Assembly: GCA_936432065.2 (NCBI GenBank)
Contig: OW386292.2
Span: 8,710,918-8,774,917 of the forward strand
DNA: 64,000 bases
Direction of reading: 5' to 3'
Origin: Rutpela maculata
Lineage: Eukaryota > Arthropoda > Insecta > Coleoptera > Cerambycidae
A model generated the notes under the pieces. That model searched no databases. It was given only the letters and a program-made list of their open reading frames with translations, and was not told the origin of the DNA. A program made the position numbers and the translations under genes. This document shows, piece after piece, positions 24,390 to 36,000 of this stretch (the first letter of the stretch is position 1; each line of letters starts with the position of its first letter).

Positions 24390-24520
24390 TTTTTTTTCGC
24401 CCAAACTTAAAATCTCGACGTTTCATGATATTCTAAGCCTATTTGAACAATAAAAATGTTTAAAAATTTTTTTGTCGTTACTATACGAGTTACTATACTT
24501 CCACTGGATGTGGAAGTAAA
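23957..24520 (-). mobile_element. Family A dispersed repeat, copy 4 (5'-truncated relative to copies 1-3)
   Basis: It is inverted: it starts inside the family at CGATACCCCACATCGG and ends CTGGATGTGGAAGTAAAA. It carries an expanded (CAGA)n tract at about 24343-24388, longer than the tract in the other copies. The left neighbour, 23216-23956, is AT-rich with no named feature. Confidence 0.8.
24343..24388. repeat. Tetranucleotide microsatellite (CAGA)n
   Basis: There are about 11 uninterrupted units of CAGA inside family A copy 4. It is likely length-polymorphic. Confidence 0.9.
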
Positions 24521-24599
24521 AATAACCGAGTTAAAAGAAAGTATACGGCTGATGGCTGATTATACCTATTTGATTTAATAAATACCTACAGATATAGAG

Positions 24600-24990
24600 T
24601 GATAGCCAGAGGCGGGTAAATTGTCAGTTTTATATAAAATATGTTTTATTATAATTTTAGAACAAAAGGTTTTTGATTAAGTACCTAAACACATAAAAAC
24701 GTTAAAAGTGCAAGATACCGAAACTGTAACATACAAAGTGTCTTTTAGGTTTGGAAAAACTTCACTTACATTGATATATATCCATTTTACCATAAAATAT
24801 TATTATATAAGAGCATTACGGAACGAATTAGTTAGAATCTGGTGCTACCGAATGCGAATACCTATTACACATGACAACTTCTGTTAGGCATACAATTTTT
24901 ATTTTACATTTGGAATATCTGTAAAATAGCATGGTAGATTACTCTCTATTGAAATTGTGCCAAATTGGTCACACAGAATGATCACCAGAG
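24600..24990. repeat. Family D repeat fragments (related to 56220-56830)
   Basis: GATAGCCAGAGGC..., TATGTTTTATTATAATTTTA, ACTTCTGTTAGGCATACAAT and GGAATATCTGTAAAATAGC recur with variation at 56220-56430 and 56640-56830. The function is unknown; it is noncoding. Confidence 0.5.
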
Positions 24991-25730
24991 GCATGTAAAC
25001 AGCCCACCCTAACTGTCCGTGCACCCACCCGCCCCAGATCCTTGGGAACAATGTCTTTCATAAAGATTAAAGCCTAAGGAACAATTTAAGACATGTCCTA
25101 AAAAAAACTGGCAGTACTTTCAAAATGGCGTCCGTTTAAAAAAAATTGCAAATATTGTTTTTGTCATTTAACACAAAAACTAAAAAAAGCTATTAAGGCA
25201 GTATTTTATCTGCTGAACACCAAAGAGATTCTCCATTTTCTTACCATCCTCGCTACCATCCATAATCAATTCAAAGCCTTGGAATATTATGAATAACTTC
25301 GTCGGATAATCGCCAAATACGCGGTTAATATGCTCGATGAAGCAAGCTCTTGATGGTGGAATCGAAGAAAAATAAAAAAAATAAAATCAACTTTAGTGTC
25401 AATTGATAAAGACAAATCTTTGTCACCACATTTCTGTCTAATGGCAATTAGTAAATGAATGAAGGCCCAGTAATGCCGAACTTTTTTGAGGTCCATACTC
25501 TTCTACTAATGCGTTTATGTTAATAAGCCTTCTTTTATTGCCAAATCAGGTATCAAAGAGTAGTTTACATTTAATTTTATTGGAATGAGCCGGCGGAATC
25601 CAAAAGATGTCGCACTATCAACACTTTTAACCCTAATCTGTTCATAACCCATTGTTACCGTTTTCGAGATAAATGTCTGCAAATTATAATACTATTATTA
25701 TTAATTTTTTTCAGTTTATTTTATTTTTGT

Positions 25731-27412
25731 TAAGGTGGAGTGGGGTAAGTGGGGACTAAAAATTTAAAAGGTTGACTTTGAAGTCACGTAACTTTATGGA
25801 AAATTGAGATACATTAGTGTGCTTTGAACAAGAAATAGTATGTTATACTCACAAAATACCCATATATTATTTTTATTAATTCAACGGTGTTCTAAAAAAA
25901 AAAAAATCAGTTCTGTAAGTTCACCTGTAGTACCCACTTGCCCCGGTGACTGGGGCAAGTGGGTTTTTCATCTCTACTTTTCATATGAATAGTTATATTC
26001 GCAATTGGGGCAAGTGGATTAATCTGCACGATTTTAGCTACAAAACGTTTTTTTCAAATCTAAAATATTCCCAAAATTATGGAAGTTTCGAACTTAAGTT
26101 AAGTTAAGGTATTTTTCTGGAGTAAAATAGTAAAATGCTATTAAACTATTTTATTGCAAAAACAGAACGAAATGATTTAAGTTAAAGTTTTGTACAAAGA
26201 AAAAGTTCATTGGGCACGTTTAGGGAATGCAACCGCTGAGAATCACTCAACCTGACAGTCCACAGTACATCGCCCTTTTTTTTAATGATTAGTAACAGGC
26301 TGAATTTTCGTGAGTAGCTTCGCTTTGACGAGACGCCCAACTTTTCTCTCTGCGGAAATTCTTGGTAGTGGTAGCTAATAGCAAAAATTATTTTTTTTGT
26401 TTCACACGAATTAGACAATTCGACAACCTGTCAAATTATGTTGTTGTGGACAAACACGAGGCTTATTATAATTAACTCGCGCAAACGTAACCAAGGCAAT
26501 CGAAAAACAAACTCTTTAACGAATGAAAAATATATTGCCAAAATAATTTGACAGATTGTCGAATTGTCTAATTCGTGTGAAATAGAAAAAATAATTTTTG
26601 CTATTAGCTACCACTACCGAGAATTTTCGCAGAGAGAAAAGTTGGGCGTCTCGTCAAAACGAAGCTATTCACGAAAATTCAGCCTGTTACTAATCACTGA
26701 AAAAAAAAGGGCGATGTACTGTGGACTATGATTACTTTTTGATTCAAGTCAATTGTTGTGAGTTTGTTAAACGATGTAAAGCAAGTTTATAATAAATGTC
26801 ACTGCAAGTGAGTTAAGTCTCACCGATGACTAAACTTAGCGTGAATTTTTGTTGTGGCATAAAACACTCAACAGTTGACGATTAGCACATTTTCAGCATT
26901 GTCGTTTAGGGAACCATTGCGTTCCCTAAACGTATCCATTTTATAACAAAACAAAAATAAAAAATTGGAAAAGGGGCAAGTGGGAACTAAACCCCACTTT
27001 CCCTTAAGGACTAGTCCCCACTTGCCCCGCCAACAAAAATAGCGGGGCAAGTGGGAACTATGGGGCTAAACTTGGGAAAAGGATAATAACATTTTAAAAT
27101 TGCAAGAAGTAACATTAGTGACATACAACATCAGCAGTCTTGAAAGTTTGACATATTATAGTCTGCTTTCATAGATAAAAAATTTTGAATTTTTTGAAGA
27201 CAACTTGAAAATCTCGATCAAATGTAGACAATTTCCAAATGAACAAACTGATGCCTTAAAAATGTTTCAAAATCTATACCCAATACGTTGCAGCTGCATG
27301 GAGATCTGAAGAACAATCTACTGTGAGTTAAATTTACAAATAGGATTTTTCTCACAAATTATAATAAAAATACCCACTTGCCCCAGATCCCCACTTGCCC
27401 CACTCCACCTTA
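25731..27412. mobile_element. Inner TIR element with AAGTGGGG-type ends
   Basis: The ends are TAAGGTGGAGTGGGG and its perfect complement, with TGT on both outer sides (a possible 3-bp target duplication). The word GGGGCAAGTGGG(A) recurs internally in both orientations (about 25945, 26975, 27025, 27375). A hairpin occupies 26255-26730. No transposase is seen. Confidence 0.65.
26255..26730. repeat. Strong hairpin inside the 25731-27412 element
   Basis: The arms (about 26255-26440 and 26545-26730) match almost perfectly: AGTAACAGGCTGAATTTTCG, GACGAGACGCCCAACTTTTC, GTGGTAGCTAATAGCAAAAA and CACACGAATTAGACAATTCG each have their complement. The loop is ~100 bp. Confidence 0.8.
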
Positions 27413-27812
27413 TGTTAATAATATAAAGTTATATTATATGCCTTACAATAATTGTCAGTTATTTCATCTAAGTGATTTGCCGATATATGAATTTCCATAT
27501 TTTCTTAAGTTTGGACTCATTTATCTGGAAAATGGTAACTCCTATAAAAATACTGTATGGGAACAAACTTGTAGAAAATGTTATGCACGTTGTTTTCTGT
27601 GAAAAAAGTTTTTGTCCATCTTTTTTAGTTTTTGTGTTAAATGACAAAAACAACATTGGCAATAGTTTTTTTTAACACATGGCCGCCATTTTGAAAGTAC
27701 AGCCAGTTTCTTTTAAGACATGTCTTAAATTGTTCCTTAGGCTTTAATCTTTAAGAAAAAACATTGTCCCCAAGGATCCGGGGGGGGGCACATACAGCTA
27801 GGGAGGGCTCCC

Positions 27813-28355
27813 CGACTAATACCTTTACATTTTGAAGTCCCAGAAACACAAACAAGTGGTTTTTAAAACATAGTTATATCTGTTTGTATGTATGTAAATT
27901 TTGCACAAGAGTAATCTTAAAAAAAATGTTTTCTTAACCGCTTCTCAAGTCACCGAAGTAACTCCCTGAAAATCCAGATATATGAGCTGAAAGGGTTTTG
28001 GTGATTATCGAATGGAGTTTAGTGCCCTTTTGGCACCTAGGCATATTTTGTTTCAAAATAATATAATTTTTTATTTATCCCAAAGTAGATATTCTGATTT
28101 CAATCATCACTTTTCTGTTCATTTTCCGTCAAAAGAGAATTCCCGAACATTTGGTGGCGTGGTGGAGCCGCTTCCAGTATAGCTGGCCATTTTTTTTTAT
28201 TATTTACACTTTTACACATATGTACATGAATTATACCTGGTCCTTCTATGAGCAATCACAAAATAATTAACAGATTATTTTTCGCCCTCAACAACGTTTT
28301 CCTACCAATTTTGAGACTGATGTATAACACAGATTCAATTTTATTGCAAACAGTT
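27813..28355. other. Intronic DNA, nothing recognised
   Basis: No repeat boundary or gene can be supported in this stretch. Confidence 0.35.
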
Positions 28356-28663
28356 TAAAAAACCGCTGCCCAAGGAATCACTACTTCCACATCCAGATTC
28401 TCTATCCAAGTCACTCACAACGAAAAAACTTTGTATGTGAAAATAATTGTTTATGGAACTTTAATAATATAATATTTGAAATCATCTACCCCAAAAACCC
28501 ATAAAACGATACCCCACATCGGTAGTGGGGTGGGGGTGGTGATAGGGGGGAGGTAGTGGGGGGTGGATGAAGTAAAAAAATATTTTGAGGTTTCTGGTTC
28601 CTGTACATGCACTAAATCACATTTTTTTTCATCATCATAAGGAGGTGGGGGTGGTAATGGGGG
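28356..28663 (-). mobile_element. Family A copy 5, part 1 (split by the giant nested insertion)
   Basis: It starts AAAAACCGCTGCCCAAGGAA+TCACTACTTCCACATCC and runs to GGTGGTAATGGGG. The family sequence resumes at 50137 as GGTGGCTAATACC, so one copy was split by the insertion at 28664-50136. Confidence 0.85.
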
Positions 28664-29810
28664 CCCAGCAAACATTTTTGTTAAAATTAGCTCCAATTCG
28701 ACTTGGTAAAAGAGGAATTTACTTGTTAAGGTAATTATGACGTAAAATTGACTAGAAAAATACACTTCCGATAAAAATTTACCAATTGGTCCTACTTTAG
28801 ATTTCAGTTTACGTAAATAATACCAATTAATCTACCTCATACACAATTTTCCTTGAAAGTAAATTTAACGAAAACAGCGAGTGATAAACTACTAAAAAAA
28901 TCTACCAAAAATGACCTGAAGGATAAATTTACAATAGGGTAGAAATAGGTAATATAACTAGGTAGTATTTACCTTTGAAGTAATATTAGGTCGACAAAAT
29001 AGATAAATTCTACCTGGCTTATCTGCCTGATTTCAATCATTAAGTCAATTATCTTTTGTAGTTGCATTTACAAAGGCAGTTAACTTAAGGTTAAATTAGC
29101 TCAAGACGCCATATTTTCTTAGCAGAGTTGATATTTGATTTCAAATTAGAATTTTAAAAATGAGTGTGTATGGAAACAAACTGACGAAAAGCTAAAAAAA
29201 ATACATAATTATACCTGTAAACTCATTTAACAAGTATAGCATACTTTTCGGCTCAAATTTTTACTATAATTTTTTTACGTGGCAATAAGAATTTCCTTAT
29301 AGATGAATATTTTGGAGGCGCATTGTTATTTTACGAAGTACAGCTGCTATTATACACAAAAAAATTTTCGTCGCATTGATTTCAACAAGCGAGTACTGCA
29401 AATACTTCACTTATAAATTGGATTTATTTTAGTTACCGACATTCATCTTGTATCGTCATTGTGAGTTAGGTATCTCTTTAAATTTGTAGGTGACTGACAA
29501 CAATATTATAGAGAAAATTACCAAATAGATATAAAAACCTTATTTTTTTCCTCTTGGTGTCATTTTCCAATTTCACATACTTAAATACGTAAGTTCTACC
29601 TAAAGCTAGTCAACTCGATGTCGAATTGACATCGAATTTAAGTAAAATTTACCTAAATAGGTATTATTAACCAAATATATTGTGCGACTACAAGTACGAT
29701 TTATGTGTAATTTTACCTGTCTTAGTCGATATAACCTAATTTCGACGTCGTCTTATTCTCCACTTACGTCGATTCCACGTAGGGTCAACGTAAATTTTAC
29801 CAAAACATGG
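28664..29810. mobile_element. Family B TIR transposon, copy 1, left part
   Basis: It starts CCCAGCAAACATTTTTGTTA, matching the left end of copy 2 at 61351. It continues collinearly with copy 2 (TCGACTTGGTAAAAGAGGAA, TACCTCATACACAATTTTC) up to the ACATGG at 29805-29810, where the giant element begins. It lacks the hAT insertion present in copy 2. No coding frame. Confidence 0.85.
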
Positions 29811-30035
29811 TATGCCACTGAAGTTTCGATCGATCAAGCTTGATCGAATCCGTGAAAAAATAAATTAATTGTAATTTGCAAAAAACCGTTTAAATGGACC
29901 TAATCCATGGTCGAACATGCTTCTTACAACTTCCTATATACATCCCCTCTAGCTGGAACCACCCTCGGTAGCTGAGACAACCCCCAAACGAAAAAAAATT
30001 GTTAAACTCCAAATTTCATTTAGGGTAACCCAATT
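29811..30035 (+). repeat. Left terminal repeat and diverged first satellite monomer
   Basis: The first ~90 bp are unique to the ends. From about 29910, GGTCGAACATGCTTCTTACA+ACTTCCTATATACATCCCCT aligns with the satellite's CGACCGAACATGTCTCTGAC+AACGTCCTCTATGCAACCCC. AACCCCCAAACGAAAAAAA aligns with the monomer's CCAAACAAAAAAAAATTCG. AAATTTCATTTAGGGTAACC is nearly the canonical word. The terminal segment is therefore a diverged monomer. Confidence 0.75.
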
Positions 30036-33000
30036 TTCGACCGAACATGTCTCTGACAACGTCCTCTATGCAACCCCCTTAGTCCCGTCCATCCCCGGGG
30101 TGCGGAACCCATATTTTTAGTCTTGCTACCAAACAAAAAAAAATTCGCCAAAGCCGAAATTCAATTTAGGGTAACCCAATTTTCGACCGAACATGTCTCT
30201 GACAACGTCCTCTATGCAACCCCCTTAGTCCCGTCCATCCCCGGGGTGCGGAACCCATATTTTTAGTCTTGCTATCAAACAAAAAAAAATTCGCCAAAGC
30301 CGAAATTCAATTTAGGGTAATCCAATTTTCGACAGAACGTGTCTCTGACAACGTCCTCTATGCAACCCCCTTAGTCCCATCCACCCCCGGGGTGCGGAAC
30401 CCATATTTTTAGTCTTGCTACCAAACAAAAAAAAATCGCCAAAGCCAAAATTTAATTTAGGGTAACCCAATTTTCGACCGAACGTGTCTCTGACAACGTC
30501 CTCTATGCAACCCCCTTAGTCCCATCCATCCCCGGGGTGCGGAACCCGTATTTTCAGTCTTGCAACCAAACAAACAAAAATTCGCCAAAGCCGAAATTCA
30601 ATTTAGGGTAATCCAATTTCCGACAGAACGTGTCTCTGACAACGTCCTCTATGCAACCCCCTTAGTACCATCCATCCCCGGGGTGCGGAACCCGTATTTT
30701 CAGTCTTGCTACCAAACAAAAAAAAATTCGCCAAAGCCGAAAATTAATTTAGGGTAACCCAATTGTCGACAGAACGTGTCTCTGACAACGTCCTCTATGC
30801 AACCCCCTTAGTCCCGTCCATCCCCGGGGTGCGGAACCCATATTTTTAGTCTTGCTACCAAACAAAAAAAAATCGCCAAAGCCAAAATTTAATTTAGGGT
30901 AACCCAATTTTCGACCGAACGTGTCTCTGACAACGTCCTCTATGCAACCCCCTTAGTCCCATCCATCCCCGGGGTGCGGAACCCGTATTTTCAGTCTTGC
31001 TACCAAACAAAAAAAAATTCGCTAAAGCCGAAATTTAATTTAGGGTAACCCAATTTTCGACAGAACGTGTCTCTGACAACGTCCTCTATGCAACCCCCTT
31101 AGTCCCATCCACCCCCGGGGTGCGGAACCCATTTTTACTCTTGCCACCAAACAAAAAAAAATTCGCCAAAGCCGAAATTCAATTTAGGGTAATCCAATTT
31201 TCGACAGAACATGTCTCTGACAACGTCCTCTATGCAACCCCCTTAGTCCCATCCACCCCCGGGGTGCGGAACCCATATTTTTAGTCTTGCTACCAAGCAA
31301 AAAAAAATTCGCCAAAGCCGAAATTCAATTTAGGGTAATCCAATTTTCGACAGACCGTGTCTCTGACAACGTCCTCTATGCAACCCCCTTAGTCCCGTCC
31401 ATCCCCGGGGTGCGGAACCCATATTTTTAGTCTTGCTACCAAACAAAAAAAAATCGCCAAAGCCAAAATGTAATTTAGGGTAACCCAATTTTCGACCGAA
31501 CGTGTCTCTGACAATGGCCTCTATGCAACCCCCTTAGTCCCATCCATCCCCGGGGTGCGGAACCCGTACTTTCAGTCTTGCTACCAAACAAAAAAAAATT
31601 CGCTAAAGCCGAAATTTAATTTAGGGTAACCCAATTTTCGACAGAACGTGTCTCTGACAACGTCCTCTATGCAACCCTCTTAGTCCCATCCACCCCCGGG
31701 GTGCGGAACCCATATTTTTAGTCTTGCTACCAAAAAAAAAAAAATTCGCCAAAGCCGAAATTCAATTTAGGGTAATCCAATTTTCGACAGAACGTGTCTC
31801 TGATAACGTCCTCTATGCAACCCCCTTAGTCCCATCCACCCCCGGGGTGCGGAACCCATATTTTCAGTCTTGCCACCAAACAAAAAAAAATTCGCCAAAG
31901 CCGAAATTCAATTTAGGGTAATCCAATTTTTGACAGAACGTGTCTCTGACAACGTCCTCTATGCAACCCCCTTAGTCCCATCCATCCCCGGGGTGCGGAA
32001 CCCATATTTTTAGTCTTGCCACCAAACAAAAAATAATTCGCCAAAGCCGAAATTCAATTTAGGGTAATCCAATTTTCGACAGAACGTGTCTCTGACAACG
32101 TCCTCTATGCAACCCCCTTAGTCCCATCCACCCCCGAGGTGCGGAACCCATATTTTCAGTCTTGCCACCAAACAAAAAAAAATTCGCCAAAGCCGAAATT
32201 CAATTTAGGGTAATCCAATTTTCGACAGAACGTGTCTCTGACAACGTCCTCTATGCAACCCCCTTAGTCCCATCCACCCCCGGGGTGCGGAACCCATATT
32301 TTCAGTCTTGCCACCAAGCAAAAAAAATTCGCCAAAGCCGAAATTCAATTTAGGGTAACCCAATTTTCGACAGAACGTGTCTCTGACAACGTCCTCTATG
32401 CAACCCTCTTAGTCCCATCCACCCCCGGGGTGCGGAACCCATATTTTTAGTCTTGCTACCAAACAAAAAAAAAATCGCCAAAGCCGAAATTCAATTTAGG
32501 GTAATCCAATTTTCGACAAAACGTGTCTCTGATAACGTCCTCTATGCAACCCCCTTAGTCCCATCCACCCCCGGGGTGCGGAACCCATATTTTCAGTCTT
32601 GCCACCAAACAAAAAAAAATTCGCCAAAGCCGACATTCAATTTAGGGTAATCCAATTTTCGACAGAACGTGTCTCTGACAACGTCCTCTATGCAACCCCC
32701 TTACTCCCATCCACCCCCGGGGTGCGGAACCCATATTTTTAGTCTTGCTACCAACCAAAAAAAAATTCGCCAAAGCCGAAATTCAATTTAGGGTAATCCA
32801 ATTTTCGACAGACCGTGTCTCTGACAACGTCCTCTATGCAACCCCCTTAGTCCCGTCCATCCTCGAGGTGCGGAACCCATATTTTTAGTCTTGCTACCAA
32901 ACAAAAAAAAATCGCCAAAGCCAAAATTTACTTTAGGGTAACCCAATTTTCGACCGAACGTGTCTCTGACAACGTCCTCTATGCAACCCTTTTAGTCCCA

Positions 33001-36000
33001 TCCATCCCCGGGGTGCGGAACCCGTATTTTCAGTCTTGCTACCAAACAAAAAAAAAATTCGCCAAAGCCGAAATTTAATTTAGGGTAACCCAATTTTCGA
33101 CAGAACGTGTCTCTGACAACGTCCTCTATGCAACCCTCTTAGTCCCATCCACCCCCGGGGTGCGGAACCCATATTTTTAGTCTTGCTACCAAACAAAAAA
33201 AAATTCGCCAAAGCCGAAATTCAATTTAGGGTAATCCAATTTTCGACAGAACGTGTCTCTGATAACGTCCTCTATGCAACCCCCTTAGTCCCATCCACCC
33301 CCGGGGTGCGGAACCCATATTTTCAGTCTTGCCACCAAACAAAAAAAAAATTCGCCAAAGCCGAAATTCAATTTAGGGTAATTCAATTTTCGACAGAACG
33401 TGTCTCTGACAACGTGCTCTATGCAACCCCCTTAGTCCCATCCATCCCCGGGGTGCGGAACCCATATTTTTAGTCTTGCCACCAAACAAAAAAAAATTCG
33501 CCAAAGCCGAAATTCAATTTAGGGTAACCCAATTTTCGACAGAACGTGTCTCTGACAACGTCCTCTATGCAACCCTCTTAGTCCCATCCACCCCCGGGGT
33601 GCGGAACCCATATTTTTAGTCTTGCTACCAAACAAAAAAAAAATCGCCAAAGCCGAAATTCAATTTAGGGTAATCCAATTTTCGACAAAACGTGTCTCTG
33701 ATAACGTCCTCTATGCAACCCCCTTAGTCCCATCCACCCCCGGGGTGCGGAACCCATATTTTCAGTCTTGCCACCAAACAAAAAAAAATTCGCCAAAGCC
33801 GACATTCAATTTAGAGTAATCCAATTTTCGAAGGAACGTGTCTCTGACAACGTCCTCTATGCAACCCCCTTAGTCCCATCCACCCCCGGGGTGCGGAACC
33901 CATATTTTTAGTCTTGCTACCAAACAAAAAAAAATTCGGCAAAGCCGAAATTCAATTTAGGGTAATCCAATTTTCGACAGAACGTGTCTCTGACAACGTC
34001 CTCTATGCAACCCCCTTAGTCCCGTCCATCCTCGGGGTGCGGAACCCATATTTTTAGTCTTGCTACCAAACAAAAAAAAAATTCGCCAAAGCCGAAATTT
34101 AACTTAGATTAATCCAATTTTCGACAGAACGTGTCTCTGACAACGTCCTCTATGCAACCCTCTTAGTCCCATCCACCCCCGGGGTGCGGAACCCATATTT
34201 TTAGTCTTGCTACCAAACAAAAAAAAAATCGCCAAAGCCGAAATTCAATTTAGGGTAATCCAATTTTCGACAAAACGTGTCTCTGATAACGTCCTCTATG
34301 CAACCCCCTTAGTCCCATCCACCCCCGGGGTGCGGAACCCATATTTTCAGTCTTGCCACCAAACAAAAAAAAATTCGCCAAAGCCGACATTCAATTTAGG
34401 GTAATCCAATTTTCGACAGAACGTGTCTCTGACAACGTCCTCTATGCAACCCCCTTACTCCCATCCACCCCCGGGGTGCGGAACCCATATTTTCAGTCTT
34501 GCCACCAAACAAAAAAAAATTCGCCAAAGCCGACATTCAATTTAGGGTAATCCAATTTTCGACAGACCGTGTCTCTGACAATGTCCTCTATGCAACCCCC
34601 TTAGTCCCGTCCATCCCCGGGGTGCGGAACCCATATTTTTAGTCTTGCCACCAAACAAAAAAAAATTCGCCAAAGCCGAAATTCAATTTAGGGTAACCCA
34701 ATTTTCGACAGAACGTGTCTCTGACAACGTCCTCTATGCAACCCTCTTAGTCCCATCCACCCCCGGGGTGCGAAACCCATATTTTTAGTCTTGCTACCAA
34801 ACAAAAAAAAAATCGCCAAAGCCGAAATTCAATTTAGGGTAATGCAATTTTCGACAAAACGTGTCTCTGATAACGTCCTCTATGCAACCCCCTTAGTCCC
34901 ATCCACCCCCGGGGTGCGGAACCCATATTTTCAGTCTTGCCACCAAACAAAAAAAAATTCGCCAAAGCCGACATTCAATTTAGGGTAATCCAATTTTCGA
35001 CAGAACGTGTCTCTGACAACGTCCTCTATGCAACCCCCTTAGTCCCATCCACCCCCGGGGTGCGGAACCCATATTTTTAGTCTTGCTACCAAACAAAAAA
35101 AAATTCGCCAAAGCCGAAATTCAATGTAGGGTAATCCAATTTTCGACAGAACGTGTCTCTGACAACGTCCTCTATGCAACCCCCTTAGTCCCATCCACCC
35201 CCGGGGTGCGGAACCCATATTTTTAGTCTTGCTACCAAACAAAAAAAAATCGCCAAAGCCAAAATTTAATTTAGGGTAACCCAATTTTCGACCGAACGTG
35301 TCTCTGACAACGTCCTCTATGCAACCCCCTTAGTCCCATCCATCCCCGGGGTGCGGAACCCGTATTTTCAGTCTTGCAACCAAACAAACAAAAATTCGCC
35401 AAAGCCGAAATTCAATTTAGGGTAATCCAATTTTCGACAGAACGTGTCTCTGACAACGTCCTCTATGCAACCCCCTTAGTCCCATCCACCCCCGGGGTGC
35501 GGAACCCATATTTTCAGTCTTGCCACCAAACAAAAAAAAATTCGCCAAAGCCGAAATTCAATTTAGGGTAACCCAATTTTCGACAGAACGTGTCTCTGAC
35601 AACGTCCTCTATGCAACCCCCTTAGTACCATCCATCCCCGGGGTGCGGAACCCGTATTTTCAGTCTTGCTACCAAACAAAAAAAAATTCGCCAAAGCCGA
35701 AAATTAATTTAGGGTAACCCAATTGTCGACAGAACGTGTCTCTGACAACGTCCTCTATGCAACCCCCTTAGTCCCGTCCATCCCCGGGGTGCGGAACCCA
35801 TATTTTTAGTCTTGCTACCAAACAAAAAAAAATCGCCAAAGCCAAAATTTAATTTAGGGTAACCCAATTTTCGACCGAACGTGTCTCTGACAACGTCCTC
35901 TATGCAACCCCCTTAGTCCCATCCATCCCCGGGGTGCGGAACCCGTATTTTCAGTCTTGCTACCAAACAAAAAAAAATTCGCTAAAGCCGAAATTTAATT

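Larger units (their letters stand above)
24995..27812. mobile_element. Outer TIR element, ~200-bp inverted ends, non-autonomous
   Basis: The left arm (about 24995-25200) and right arm (about 27600-27812) are inverted copies: GATTAAAGCCTAAGGAACAA, TTTAAGACATGTC, TTTCAAAATGGCG/CGCCATTTTGAAAGT, and AACACAAAAACTAAAAAA. The ends are C/G-rich (CACCCGCCCCAGATCC). The interior is split by the 25731-27412 element. Its own interior at 25201-25730 and 27413-27599 shows only AT-rich sequence with short open frames and no recognised domain. Confidence 0.65.
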
